Assembly: GCA_964602985.1 (NCBI GenBank)
Contig: CAZRTJ010000021.1
Coordinates: 1 to 62,899, forward strand
Length of the DNA: 62,899 bases
Reading direction: 5' to 3'
Origin: CAYZJB01 sp964602985
GTDB lineage: Bacteria; CLD3; SB21
Positions 1 to 8,598 of this stretch are shown here, piece by piece. The notes under the pieces are model-generated. The model saw nothing but the letters and a program-made list of their open reading frames with translations. It had not been told where the DNA came from and made no database searches. Made by a program: the position numbers and the translations under genes. Each line of letters opens with the position of its first letter. Position 1 is the first letter of the stretch.

Positions 1-92
1 AACACTTTACCCCATCAAAGGAAGCGAGACCTTTCTTTTCTAATTTACCGGCGCAGAACTCCCGGCCACTGGGAAGAGTTGTTTTGGATGAG

Positions 93-167
93 TCGGGGTG
101 GGGAGATTTGAACTCCCGACCTCTCGGTCCCGAACCGAGCGCGCTAACCGGGCTGCGCTACACCCCG
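93..167 (-). tRNA. tRNA-Pro (anticodon CGG)
   Basis: Read on the minus strand this folds as a cloverleaf. The 7-bp acceptor stem pairs CGGGGTG with CACCCCG. The anticodon stem CTCGG/CCGAG carries the loop TTCGGGA, giving anticodon CGG. The T-arm GGGAG/CTCCC holds TTCAAAT. The discriminator base is A, and CCA is not encoded. It lies 3 bases past the end of purS on the same strand, so it may share that transcript. Confidence 0.93.
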
Positions 168-170
168 TGT

Positions 171-419
171 CTATTCGATATCGACCTGGTAGGTCTCGAT
201 CACCTGATTGGCGAGCAATTGCCTGCACATGGCTTCTGCCTGTTCGCGAGCGACCTTTCGGTCGGCAGATTCCATCTTGATTTCAATGTACTTGCCGATC
301 CGAGTGTCCTGCAGGCCGCTGAAGCCCAGAACTTCGAGCGAATGCATGACTGTCTTGCCCTGCGGGTCCAGTACTCCCGGTTTTGGCATGACTCGTATTT
401 TGGCTGTGAATTCGCTCAT
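171..419 (-). CDS. purS: Phosphoribosylformylglycinamidine synthase subunit PurS
   Basis: 82 residues, the usual size of PurS. It is the small subunit that bridges PurQ and PurL in the FGAM synthase complex of de novo purine synthesis. Family features are the N-terminal strand FTAKIRVMPKPGVLDPQG, the LGF.G...R.GKYIEI centre and the C-terminal CRQLLANQVIETYQV. In PurS the domain forms a ferredoxin-like dimer. purQ and purL are not in the window. The gene follows the M61 peptidase after 41 bases on the same strand, so it may be the last gene of the leftward galT unit, just before tRNA-Pro. Confidence 0.92.
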   Translation of the reverse strand: MSEFTAKIRVMPKPGVLDPQGKTVMHSLEVLGFSGLQDTRIGKYIEIKMESADRKVAREQAEAMCRQLLANQVIETYQVDIE

Positions 420-460
420 TTTTTCGCGCCTCAGATACAGATTATTTGTCTGAAATGCAA

Positions 461-2215
461 TTAGTTTTTGCCTGTGACCAGACTACGGAGGATCGACTGT
501 TGCAGCGGCGTCGGATCAGGCAAGGGGTCAACGACAATTTCGACCACCGGTCCCGGCATGATGAATCCTTTCAGGTCCAACTCCGTTCCGTTGCGCTCCA
601 CTTGAAATGAGAGCGGCGATCCGACGGCCGCCGAATCGACGGAGAACAACATATCGCGAATCTTGTCGGGATCCTTCGGAATCGATTGACCGTTCATAGT
701 CATCATCACGTCCCCTGCAAGCAATCCCATTTTCTGTGCGGAGTATCCTTCGGTGATACCGGACACATACAGTCGGTTTTCCGCATCGATATCCATGATC
801 CACCCCATGAACCCGGGAATCGTTCGGCGATATAACAAACCGGCTTTGGCGAATAGTTCTTCGAGGGGCGGCTCCTCGTCAGAAGCGATGTGTTTCATGT
901 ACAGAGTCTGTACATCGGCTCCCGTTGCGCGCAGGATGATGTCCGGCAAGGCCTTGTCCGAATACGGCTTCCCCTTGGCGGCAAATTCGCGATTCAAATG
1001 GAGAAAGACGTCGTCGAGGGATTTCTCATTTTGCGTTTGATGCCGAATTTCCGCATCCAGCAGAAAGCTGACCAGGGCGCCTTTGGTATACATGGACGCG
1101 GCCACGCCTCTTTCCCCGGCGGCCAAACTCAATTCTTCCAGCGGACCTTCTGAAGGGTCCTCGCACCAACGTCCCAACTGTCTCCAAAATGATTTCTCGG
1201 ACTTCTGTCCCGCTCGGACAAGGCTCAACTGGGCATAGTACTCTGTGGCTCCCTCGATCAGCCACATCGCCCGCATCTTCAAAGGTCGCTGGTAATCAAA
1301 CGGTCCCAATCCCACGGGAAAAATTCGCTTGGGATTCCATAGATGAAAAAACTCGTGGGACATGACCTCCTGGTAAAACGTACCCCGCAGAGTTTGCTTC
1401 CGACGTGGCTGGGGCAGGTAGTACGCGGAAGACCGCGCATGTTCCAATGCGCCAAATCGTGTACCTTCGCTCGAAAAACGGAACAGGAAATAGTAATCGG
1501 CATACGGTTGCTCCTGCATCATCGCGGTCTGGCTTTCAACAAAGGGCTGCGCGATGGCCCACAGGGTGTCGAGGGACACGGGACTTTCGGAAACCGAAAC
1601 GAAGACATACTTCTTTCCACCAAACCACACGGTGGACGATTCGACCCCCGTCAAACCGCCCATGACCGGCGCGTCAATCAGGTGATCGTACGAGAGAGCC
1701 TGATAGTGCATCGGTCCCACGCTGTCCAACGCACACCACACGTTCCAACCTTCGGGTAACCGGTAGACTACGCCGCAGGACTTCTCCTTCTGCCCCTCCA
1801 GATATCCAAACAACGCAGGCCCGTTTGCAAAGAAGTAATTCGACCGAAAGTCGCTCAGCGTGGTCGGCAAAGTGGCGAGGGTATCCTCGTCAATGTCCCG
1901 CACAAAATACCGGATTGTCCTGAGTGTTTGCGCTTTTGCAATCTTCCACGTCCGGTCGGACTGGGGAGTCACCTTGAGGGGTCGTTGATGCTCGTCGAAG
2001 GCCTGCAGGGAATCCACCCACCTGGCGAAATGTACCATGCGGTAACTCCCCGGAGCCCAGGTAGGTAAGGCGAACAACACATCGCCTCGCAGCGATGTGC
2101 GAATACTCATCTCGATCGACCAGCCGTCTGCAGCGGGCAACGGCCGGACCGTGTACAGAAAATCCTGGGCGGTCACGGCATGTGCCGCGAGCACGAACAC
2201 CATCCACCGGATCAT
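461..2215 (-). CDS. Secreted M61 family metallopeptidase with C-terminal PDZ domain
   Basis: 584 residues, glycyl-aminopeptidase-like. A signal peptide (about 1-16, ending VTA) is followed by the M61 beta-sandwich region. The zinc site is HEFFH at about 287-291 within SHEFFHLWNPKRI, and the third ligand is Glu321 in LIEGATEYYA. The family GALEH-type motif lies at 255-259. Residues about 465-560 form a PDZ-like domain (GWIMDIDAENRLYVSGI, then SAQKMGLLAGDVMMTMNG). It should act in the periplasm or outside the cell as an aminopeptidase. It starts 3 bases after the stop of the GT5-like gene, so it is very probably co-transcribed with it. Confidence 0.9.
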   Translation of the reverse strand: MIRWMVFVLAAHAVTAQDFLYTVRPLPAADGWSIEMSIRTSLRGDVLFALPTWAPGSYRMVHFARWVDSLQAFDEHQRPLKVTPQSDRTWKIAKAQTLRTIRYFVRDIDEDTLATLPTTLSDFRSNYFFANGPALFGYLEGQKEKSCGVVYRLPEGWNVWCALDSVGPMHYQALSYDHLIDAPVMGGLTGVESSTVWFGGKKYVFVSVSESPVSLDTLWAIAQPFVESQTAMMQEQPYADYYFLFRFSSEGTRFGALEHARSSAYYLPQPRRKQTLRGTFYQEVMSHEFFHLWNPKRIFPVGLGPFDYQRPLKMRAMWLIEGATEYYAQLSLVRAGQKSEKSFWRQLGRWCEDPSEGPLEELSLAAGERGVAASMYTKGALVSFLLDAEIRHQTQNEKSLDDVFLHLNREFAAKGKPYSDKALPDIILRATGADVQTLYMKHIASDEEPPLEELFAKAGLLYRRTIPGFMGWIMDIDAENRLYVSGITEGYSAQKMGLLAGDVMMTMNGQSIPKDPDKIRDMLFSVDSAAVGSPLSFQVERNGTELDLKGFIMPGPVVEIVVDPLPDPTPLQQSILRSLVTGKN

Positions 2216-2218
2216 GGG

Positions 2219-3676
2219 CTACCTGACTTTGCTAAACGCTCGATCGTACACTTTGACGATGTCTGAAATGAAATGACTCCAGCTGACATCGGTTTTCATC
2301 GCCTGCAAGACCAGAGATTGCCAGGACTCGGCCTGGGCGAACAAATTCTGCAACTCATCGACTCGTTGCAACAGTTCCTTGTCATCGGCAAAAAAGAATG
2401 CCGTTCCCTTATGACCCCGGACCGGCGTAAAGTGGGGAGCGACCGTACAGTGCTTGCGCATCAATGGGATCGTGCCGTAGTGCAGGGCATTCATGTAATG
2501 AATGTCGGCAAGGTCCGACCCATCCGGAATGAACACCGCGTCGGACATCATGTAGAAATGATGTCGCATCGCATCATCCGGGTCGTGTACCAAATACATG
2601 ACATGGGCCGAATTTTTCAAAGCGGACTTCAGTCCCGAGAGTCCGGCGGCCGGCTGATCGGAAATCAGGAAAAACTGCAACGGCACGCTGCGCAAAGCCT
2701 TCAAGAATTGTGCCAGGTCCTTTTGTTGCGCGACAATGTCCTCGCAGAGAATGCCGATCACGGGTTTGTCGGCTGCGAATCCCGTTCTTTTTTCTTCCAG
2801 AAACTTCTCGCGGTTCACTTTGCGTCGTTCGTACTTCTCCGGCGAATACGGCTTGTGAAGAGAATTATTGCCCGCCGGATTCCAAAGATTGTGGTCCCCT
2901 CCGATCGGGATATCCGTAATGTTCTTCAGGGAAGCCATGATTTGCTCAAAATCGTTGCGGGGTTTGTTGATCGACTTGAGATGTTTGTACACGTACGGCA
3001 CCGTCACGGCATCGCTGTGCATAACCCCGGCCTTCAGAAAGCTGAATTTTCCCTTGTGCAGGCACTTGTTGCGGTCCACTGTTTTGTCGGACAGCAATCC
3101 CAGGTCGAAGGTCCCTTTCGGGTGCAGGCCCGCCTCGTCCAGCATGTTCACCGAAAAGACGAGAACGGTCTTCTTGAAGAAATTGTCTGTCAACTGCTCC
3201 TGTCGAAGGAGCGCAGGGAGGAACCCGGTCGGCCAATCGCAGCAATGAATGATGTCTGGCTGCCAACCCAACTGTCGAAGGGTCGCCAGTGCCGCGCGTG
3301 CGAGTCCGATGTACCGCAGGTCATTGTCTTTGAAAAATTGTCCGGTCCGCTTGTCGCGATACACGTCGCTGCGACGGAAGAACTTGTCGTGATCGGCAAA
3401 GTAGATTTGCGTTTTCGTTTCCGGCAGAAATCCGGATTTCACCGATACATGAATGGTACCGCCCGGCATCTGCACGGGAATGTCTTTGAGACGAATGATG
3501 TCGCGAATAATATATTTCCGTTCATTAATCAGACTGTATTTCGGCATCATGACGCGAACTTCATGGCCAAGCGCCTGCAGGTAGCTCGGTAAAGAACCCG
3601 CAAATTCGCCCGCGCGGCTGTCTTTGACGAAAGGGTAAATTTCTGCCGAGAGAAAGAATATCTTCGATCGCTTCAT
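2219..3676 (-). CDS. GT5 glycogen-synthase-like protein with altered active-site motifs
   Basis: 485 residues, the length of GlgA, with its two-Rossmann plan. The N-terminus IFFLSAEIYPFVKD aligns with the ADP-glucose-binding start of starch and glycogen synthases, HCCDWPTGFLPALL with the H.HDW region, and ALHYGTIPLMRKH with the C-terminal YGT.P segment. Key positions differ. The KTGGL loop reads KDSRA, and the acidic motif that is normally SRFEPCGL reads DGSDLADI, so the catalytic Glu position is Asp and the Arg is lost. It may be a synthase of altered specificity or a non-catalytic paralogue. It follows galT by 15 bases and precedes the M61 gene by 3, which points to a role in sugar-nucleotide or glycogen metabolism. 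Confidence 0.75.
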   Translation of the reverse strand: MKRSKIFFLSAEIYPFVKDSRAGEFAGSLPSYLQALGHEVRVMMPKYSLINERKYIIRDIIRLKDIPVQMPGGTIHVSVKSGFLPETKTQIYFADHDKFFRRSDVYRDKRTGQFFKDNDLRYIGLARAALATLRQLGWQPDIIHCCDWPTGFLPALLRQEQLTDNFFKKTVLVFSVNMLDEAGLHPKGTFDLGLLSDKTVDRNKCLHKGKFSFLKAGVMHSDAVTVPYVYKHLKSINKPRNDFEQIMASLKNITDIPIGGDHNLWNPAGNNSLHKPYSPEKYERRKVNREKFLEEKRTGFAADKPVIGILCEDIVAQQKDLAQFLKALRSVPLQFFLISDQPAAGLSGLKSALKNSAHVMYLVHDPDDAMRHHFYMMSDAVFIPDGSDLADIHYMNALHYGTIPLMRKHCTVAPHFTPVRGHKGTAFFFADDKELLQRVDELQNLFAQAESWQSLVLQAMKTDVSWSHFISDIVKVYDRAFSKVR

Positions 3677-3691
3677 ACCGACTCCGCTGGT

Positions 3692-4696
3692 TCAGCTAAG
3701 ACTTATCGAGCGCATGGATTCCGCAGCTTTTTCGGGCGCCATCGGGTTGATAAAAAATCCCGACCCCCATTCAAATCCCGCCGTCTGTGTCAATTTGGGA
3801 AGAATTTCAAAATGCCAATGGTAACTGCCCGTGTGCGAGTCATCCCCAGTCGGGGCCGTATGCAGCACCATGTTGAAGGGGGGCACACCTGCGGCTTTGT
3901 CCAGACGGATCATGGTTTCCCGTATCAGCCCGGCCAGTTCCGTCAACGCACCCTCGGATTCTTCTTCGTAGCGACTGCCGTGCTTTCTGCCCAAGATCCA
4001 GGTCTCGCAGGGGAATCGCGACGCAAATGCCTGGAGAGAAACGAAGGATCCGTTGTGGCAGACGAGGCGATGGCCATGCGACAACTCTTCCTGGATCAAA
4101 TGGCAATAGACACATTCGCGCGTGCGTCGGTGATACTCCGTCGCGGCCCGCAGTTCCTCGTCCACCGCCAGGGGAACAATCGGCGTGGCAATGAGCTGAG
4201 AGTGCATGTGATCCACCGTCGCGCCGGCAAGTGCTCCGTGATTCTTGAAAATCAGCGCGTATTTCACACGCGGGTCGTTTCGCATGTCCAGCAGTCGTTG
4301 TTTGAAAGCTGTCAGGATCGTGGCCCACTCTGCAACCGACAGGTCGGACGGTCGGCGGGCATGCAGGGGAGTCTCAATGATCACCTCATGGTGTCCGTAT
4401 CCCGGTTCGCGACTCAGGAAATCACCGTTGCGGTCGCTCTCCCGTTCGTGGGAGGACAAGGCGGGAAATTTGTTGGGTACGACGCGCAAGGTCCAACCGG
4501 GCTGGTCGGGGCGAGAGGACGTGGGACGCACGGAAAAAATTTCTGCAGGAGTGAAACGCTCGCTGCCTTCACAGAACGGGCAAAACTCGGAGGGAGTCGC
4601 CTGCGCGTGCATGTGGAAGTCCGAGGGCCGCACGCCGCGCTCCTCGGAAATGATCACCCAGCGATTGACGATCGGGTCTTTTCGCAACTCTGCCAT
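3692..4696 (-). CDS. galT: Galactose-1-phosphate uridylyltransferase (GalT family, HIT superfamily)
   Basis: 334 residues from the Met of MAELRKDPIVNRWVIISEER, the usual GalT N-terminus. The family transfers a nucleotidyl group between UDP-glucose and a hexose-1-phosphate (Leloir pathway), or related sugar phosphates. Visible motifs are two CxxC metal pairs (FCPFC and ECVYC) and HMHSQ, the active-site HxHxQ. The frame stays open upstream to 4852, but a good promoter (TTGTCT-N17-TATATT, 4742-4770) lies inside that extension and supports the shorter start. The gene leads a tight unit with the GT5-like and M61 genes. Some relatives are ADP/ATP-sugar phosphorylases, so the exact substrate is uncertain. 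Confidence 0.88.
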   Translation of the reverse strand: MAELRKDPIVNRWVIISEERGVRPSDFHMHAQATPSEFCPFCEGSERFTPAEIFSVRPTSSRPDQPGWTLRVVPNKFPALSSHERESDRNGDFLSREPGYGHHEVIIETPLHARRPSDLSVAEWATILTAFKQRLLDMRNDPRVKYALIFKNHGALAGATVDHMHSQLIATPIVPLAVDEELRAATEYHRRTRECVYCHLIQEELSHGHRLVCHNGSFVSLQAFASRFPCETWILGRKHGSRYEEESEGALTELAGLIRETMIRLDKAAGVPPFNMVLHTAPTGDDSHTGSYHWHFEILPKLTQTAGFEWGSGFFINPMAPEKAAESMRSISLS

Positions 4697-4741
4697 CCGT
4701 ATGCCGTGCCGTCCAAGCTTGGTTACTGGTGAAAGCCGCAG

Positions 4742-4770
4742 AATATAGAAAATCTCGCGCTGAAAGACAA
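4742..4770 (-). promoter_or_regulatory. Promoter for the galT unit
   Basis: On the minus strand, -35 TTGTCT, a 17-base spacer, and -10 TATATT. Transcription would begin near 4735 and leave a leader of about 40 bases before the galT start at 4696. Confidence 0.5.
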
Positions 4771-4804
4771 TATCCTTGCGCGGACACCGTTGCCGAAATT
4801 CGTT

Positions 4805-4833
4805 TTGCAATTCGAAACCCCTCTCAATATCTT
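4805..4833 (+). promoter_or_regulatory. Promoter for the secreted metalloprotease gene
   Basis: -35 TTGCAA, 17-base spacer, -10 TATCTT. It sits back to back with the galT promoter in the divergent intergenic region and predicts a start about 28 bases before the ATG at 4868. Confidence 0.45.
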
Positions 4834-4867
4834 CCAGCGTGAAACCAATCACTCATCAGGTAGTATC

Positions 4868-6607
4868 ATGATTCGCTTTCTCGTACTTCTTGCCGTCAGC
4901 GCGGGAGCTGTGGCGGCGCAGAGTCAATTTGCCGGAACGCAAACGCTGATCGTTCTCGACAATGCCGACAGTGCGACATTTGCGAAAACCAAGGCGTCCA
5001 TCGAAGCCAATGACGGGCGCATCATCCATTCGCTGGCTCCACGCCTTTTGGAAGGCTATTTGACGCCCAGGGCCCGCGCGCACATTGAGAAATCCATTCC
5101 CACACGATTGATCACGGACAGGGAAATCACGAGCGGTACGTTTTCGCCGTCTGAATCTCGGTTCCTCTTTGCATGGAATCAGAAATTCAAACCCCTCCTC
5201 GCCACACGCGGCGAAGAGGATCGGCAAGGTCATCGCACGCCATCCCGGAAAAGGAACGTAGACGTGGGCACGAGCGACTATCTGATGGGCAACGTAGCCG
5301 TGGCCGTGGTTTTTGTCGAAAGCGACGGATCACTGGACACGGACCGGGAATCGTGGACCGAAGAGGATCAGGAAGACGTCTTCTATCAAATTCGAAAGGG
5401 ATTGGATTGGTGGGCTGAGATGGGCGGCTATCGGGCCAGTCTGTCCTGGACGTACGAGATGAGAACGGTACAGACAAAATACGAGCCGATCTCCCGATCC
5501 GAAAAGGAAGCCGGGCTTTGGGTGCTGGATTGCATGAACAAGCTGGGCTATCGAGGAGGTTCAGATGATGAGGTGGTGCGTAAGTGGGCGCGCGATTTGC
5601 GCAAACAATACTCCACCGACTGGGCGTTCGTAACCTTCGTCGTACCGGCGGCTCACGATTCCGATGCGCAGTTTTCCGATGGCGGCGTGGCCTGGGCATA
5701 CGGAGGCGGACCTTACATGGTGCTCTCCACGCACTGCGATGGATGGGGCCCGCTCAATGTCTGGAAAGTCATGGCGCACGAGACCGGTCATATCTTCCAG
5801 GCTCTGGATGAGTACGAGGGCGCCAGTAACGGCAGGGAAAAATCGGGACGCCTCGGTGTCATCAACGGCAATCATGTGGACGGCGGACAAATTCGTGAAA
5901 AGTGCATGATGAAGTCCAACGACTTGCGACTTTGCGAGTTTACACTCGGACAGGTCGGATGGGTAGACCGGGACACCAACGGAGTTTTCGATGTGGACGA
6001 GTCGAGGCTGAGTGATCGATTCAATCGGGCCCGAATAAGAGAAGAAGTGAAAAAGGCCCGCGCTCTGGGTCGATCGACCGGGAAGTTTGCGGAGGAGGAA
6101 AAAGTCCTCCTCATCGAGGAATTCTCACAGCATTCCGGCTGGTTCGAAGATCAAAACACGTATATCCGCGACGGCGAATACCACGTCTTTGATCCCGAAG
6201 GGGGAGTCACCAGCTTTGTGAGCAACAGCTGGAGCGACTTTGTCGCCGAGATCGACGCATCATTTGGTTCGGGGGACCGGACCGCAGGGTACGGCCTGCT
6301 GATGCGAGGACAGGACAATGGCGATGGCTACAGTTTCTTCATGAATGCGGAGGGCTACTATATGCTGGGAAAGATCGTCCAGGGCAACTGGCAGATGATG
6401 ATTCCCTGGACCCAAAGCGAGGCCATCCACGGTCAAGGCGTCGATCGCCTGAAGGTTTCCTGCGTCGGCTCCAAACTGTCTCTTTCGATCAATGATGTCC
6501 TGCAGAAGGAGGTCACGGACAAGACCTTCCCTTCAGGACATGTCGGCGTCGCCGTCATGCCGGGTGTACGCGTCCGATACGATCATCTGTTCATTCGACG
6601 GCCGTGA
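4868..6607 (+). CDS. Secreted zinc metalloprotease with C-terminal jelly-roll domain
   Basis: 579 residues. The start at MIRFLVLLAVSAGAVAAQ gives a clear signal peptide; an upstream in-frame start is rejected because the promoter lies inside it. The centre carries HETGHIFQALDEYEG at about 304-318, a metzincin-like HExxHxxxxxD zinc motif, followed by a Met-turn-like KCMMKSN segment. Residues about 430-579 look like a concanavalin/LamG-type jelly roll (GYGLLMRGQDNGDGYSFFMN), similar to the first domain of the giant protein at 28468. Likely role: extracellular protein degradation or surface binding. The exact peptidase family was not recognised. No T9SS sorting domain is seen. Confidence 0.8.
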   Translation: MIRFLVLLAVSAGAVAAQSQFAGTQTLIVLDNADSATFAKTKASIEANDGRIIHSLAPRLLEGYLTPRARAHIEKSIPTRLITDREITSGTFSPSESRFLFAWNQKFKPLLATRGEEDRQGHRTPSRKRNVDVGTSDYLMGNVAVAVVFVESDGSLDTDRESWTEEDQEDVFYQIRKGLDWWAEMGGYRASLSWTYEMRTVQTKYEPISRSEKEAGLWVLDCMNKLGYRGGSDDEVVRKWARDLRKQYSTDWAFVTFVVPAAHDSDAQFSDGGVAWAYGGGPYMVLSTHCDGWGPLNVWKVMAHETGHIFQALDEYEGASNGREKSGRLGVINGNHVDGGQIREKCMMKSNDLRLCEFTLGQVGWVDRDTNGVFDVDESRLSDRFNRARIREEVKKARALGRSTGKFAEEEKVLLIEEFSQHSGWFEDQNTYIRDGEYHVFDPEGGVTSFVSNSWSDFVAEIDASFGSGDRTAGYGLLMRGQDNGDGYSFFMNAEGYYMLGKIVQGNWQMMIPWTQSEAIHGQGVDRLKVSCVGSKLSLSINDVLQKEVTDKTFPSGHVGVAVMPGVRVRYDHLFIRRP

Positions 6608-6631
6608 CCGGTCTGGTATACCAAAGACCGG
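6608..6631 (+). terminator. Inverted repeat after the metalloprotease gene
   Basis: CCGGTCT (6608-6614) and AGACCGG (6625-6631) surround a 10-base loop that is itself partly palindromic (GGTATACC). It begins right after the stop codon. There is no T-run, so it may be a weak terminator or an mRNA-end structure. Confidence 0.35.
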
Positions 6632-6645
6632 CCTTGACAAAAACC

Positions 6646-6674
6646 TTGCGAATGAAAACCTCTCCGCGTATTTT
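6646..6674 (+). promoter_or_regulatory. Promoter for the STAS-domain gene
   Basis: -35 TTGCGA, 17-base spacer, -10 TATTTT. The predicted start near 6681 gives a leader of about 45 bases that contains the ribosome site AAGGAG before the ATG at 6726. Confidence 0.45.
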
Positions 6675-6725
6675 CTGAAGGCAATTCCGCATCCGGCATC
6701 AATCCATCACCAAGGAGTCATCCCC

Positions 6726-7376
6726 ATGGAGGGAATCCAAACAACGATTAAATACACCGGACCGAGTGACAGCATCGGAGTGATCAAGGTCGGGGGGTAC
6801 ATCGATACCACGACTTCCTCCGAACTGGAACGGGCGCTGGGGACGCTCCTGAAAAAGAATCAGTACCGGATTATCGTTGATCTCGGCGACGTGGATTATA
6901 TCAGTTCCGCCGGCTGGGGAATTTTCATTTCGGAGATCAAGGGGATCAAAGAAAATGGCGGTGACCTCAAGCTCGTCCGAATGATCCCGGAGGTGTTCGA
7001 GGTGTTTGAATTGCTGGAGTTCCACTACATCCTGAAGGCGTTTGACACGGTCGAAGAGGCGGTGGAGGAATTTACCAAGGAAGCAGGCGGCAAGCTCACG
7101 GGTCCGACCTCCGGTCAAGTCTCCGCTCAGACGGTGGAAATGAAGCGGCCGGAGACCGCCGCGACGGTGAAGGAGGAGGTCGAGGAAAAATCCGTCGAAG
7201 TGGCGGATGACGACAGCGAATTGACTGTCGAAGAGAAAATCCGAAAGATCATCAAGCGGTTCCCGACGGCCAGCGCGCGGGACGTCAAGAAAATGCTGAA
7301 CACAGAAGAATACGGATTTACCAAAGTCGGGTGGTTCGAAGCGCGCCGGCGGATGAAAGACCTGCAGAAGCGCTGA
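6726..7376 (+). CDS. STAS-domain anti-sigma-factor antagonist with extra C-terminal domain
   Basis: 216 residues. Residues about 5-110 are a STAS domain: strand GVIKVGGYIDTTTSSEL, then VDLGDVDYISSAGWGIFI, in which Ser60/Ser61 is the usual phosphorylation site of anti-anti-sigma factors. After an acidic linker (110-167), residues 168-216 form a basic helical module (EEKIRKIIKRFPTASARDVK) resembling a small winged-helix domain. The start follows a good ribosome site (AAGGAG), unlike the longer in-frame start upstream. No anti-sigma kinase is adjacent; the neighbour is an HD-GYP response regulator, so the two may belong to one signalling path. Confidence 0.85.
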   Translation: MEGIQTTIKYTGPSDSIGVIKVGGYIDTTTSSELERALGTLLKKNQYRIIVDLGDVDYISSAGWGIFISEIKGIKENGGDLKLVRMIPEVFEVFELLEFHYILKAFDTVEEAVEEFTKEAGGKLTGPTSGQVSAQTVEMKRPETAATVKEEVEEKSVEVADDDSELTVEEKIRKIIKRFPTASARDVKKMLNTEEYGFTKVGWFEARRRMKDLQKR

Positions 7377-7427
7377 CTATCGCGTCCTCACACCGCGAGC
7401 CGCAAGGGATGCTGTACGGCTTCCACT

Positions 7428-7457
7428 TTGCGTATGCGGCCGCTCTCATCGTATATT
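7428..7457 (+). promoter_or_regulatory. Promoter for the REC/HD-GYP gene, leaderless arrangement
   Basis: -35 TTGCGT, 18-base spacer, -10 TATATT. Transcription would begin at about 7464-7465, on the ATG, and no ribosome site precedes the ATG. Confidence 0.45.
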
Positions 7458-7464
7458 GTGACCT

Positions 7465-8598
7465 ATGAATCCGCAACAATCCCCCGAAGTCATCACCAGT
7501 ATCCACCGTAAGCTGGCCAGCATTCAATGGGGGGAACGGGAAAATCCGTACGTATTGATTGTCGATGATGAGATCCGCCTGCGTGAAGAATTGAAGACGA
7601 TGCTTGAATTTGCCGGTTATCGAGTCGATGTAGCTGCCAACGGACGGGAGGCCATGCAGAAAATCGAAGCCGCGCCCCCGGATCTGATCATCACCGACAT
7701 TACCATCCGATACATGACCGGCTTTCAATTGTGTCGGAACGTCAAAGCCAATCCCGAAACCAGGGACATTCCCGTCATCCTCGTGACCGGTCTTCAACGA
7801 CCGGAAGACAAGATCAAGGGAATCGAGGCCGGAGCCACCGATTTTGTCGGGAAACCGTTCGACCGGCTCGAGTTACAAACTCGCGTCGCATCGGTGCTGG
7901 AGATGAAGCGGATGCATGCGCAGTTGGAAAATATCGACGAAATCATCATGGCGTTTGCCCGCACGATCGATGCGCGCGATCCGTATACACGCGGTCATTC
8001 CGAACGGGTCGGCAAGTACGGCATCAAATTCGGCGCGGCCTTGGGGATGGAAGTCCGTCAACAGGAATTGCTTTTCAAAGGAGCCATCCTGCATGACATC
8101 GGCAAGATAGGAGTGCGCGATTCCGTACTGCTCAAACGCGGAAAATTGACCGACTCGGAATACAGCGAAATCAAGAAGCACCCGGCCATCGGATTGAATA
8201 TCTGTGCGCCCCTCAAGTCCAGCAGATCCCTCCTGAACATCGTCGCGTATCACCATGAGCGTATGGACGGAAAAGGCTATCCGTTCGGGCTCATGGGCGA
8301 GGAGATTCCAGTCGAGGCCAGGATCATCGCCGTGTGCGATTGTTTCGACGCCCTGACCAGCGTACGTCCGTATCGAGATGCGCTTTCTGTCGAGGAAGCG
8401 TCCGACATCCTCGAACGAGGGATGGGTGCGCACTTCGACGAGGATTTGTTACCTATGTTTCTGGAAATCGCCCGCCTCGGGGAACTTCAGGAAATCGTGG
8501 ATGATGCGCGCACACTGGGATTGTCGAGCGACAGTCAGGCGGTGACATCGGAAATCGTCCGGGGACTGGATCTCACCGGTTTTGAAATCGGCGGGTAA
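7465..8598 (+). CDS. Response regulator with HD-GYP (cyclic-di-GMP phosphodiesterase) output
   Basis: 377 residues. A receiver domain (about 28-145) has the acidic pair in VDDE, the phosphoacceptor Asp78 in IITDIT, and Lys130 in GKPF. The output domain (about 155-345) is HD-GYP: H210-D211 in AILHDIGKIGV, and HHERMDGKGYP at 263-273, in which the signature reads GKGYP, a tolerated variant. The expected activity is hydrolysis of c-di-GMP under control of an unseen sensor kinase. It lies 88 bases after the STAS gene with its own promoter. Confidence 0.92.
   Translation: MNPQQSPEVITSIHRKLASIQWGERENPYVLIVDDEIRLREELKTMLEFAGYRVDVAANGREAMQKIEAAPPDLIITDITIRYMTGFQLCRNVKANPETRDIPVILVTGLQRPEDKIKGIEAGATDFVGKPFDRLELQTRVASVLEMKRMHAQLENIDEIIMAFARTIDARDPYTRGHSERVGKYGIKFGAALGMEVRQQELLFKGAILHDIGKIGVRDSVLLKRGKLTDSEYSEIKKHPAIGLNICAPLKSSRSLLNIVAYHHERMDGKGYPFGLMGEEIPVEARIIAVCDCFDALTSVRPYRDALSVEEASDILERGMGAHFDEDLLPMFLEIARLGELQEIVDDARTLGLSSDSQAVTSEIVRGLDLTGFEIGG

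Noticed and set aside
1..92. Terminator after tRNA-Pro
   Set aside because: A hairpin can be drawn on the minus strand (AACTC...GAGTT) but it has a bulge and no T-run, so support is too weak.
2273..3592. 439-codon open frame on the plus strand
   Set aside because: Opposite the GT5-like gene, which shows a GlgA-type fold and sits in a tight unit; the plus frame has no motif.
4697..4852. N-terminal extension of galT
   Set aside because: The promoter at 4742-4770 lies inside it, and GalT proteins start at the MAELRKDPI position.
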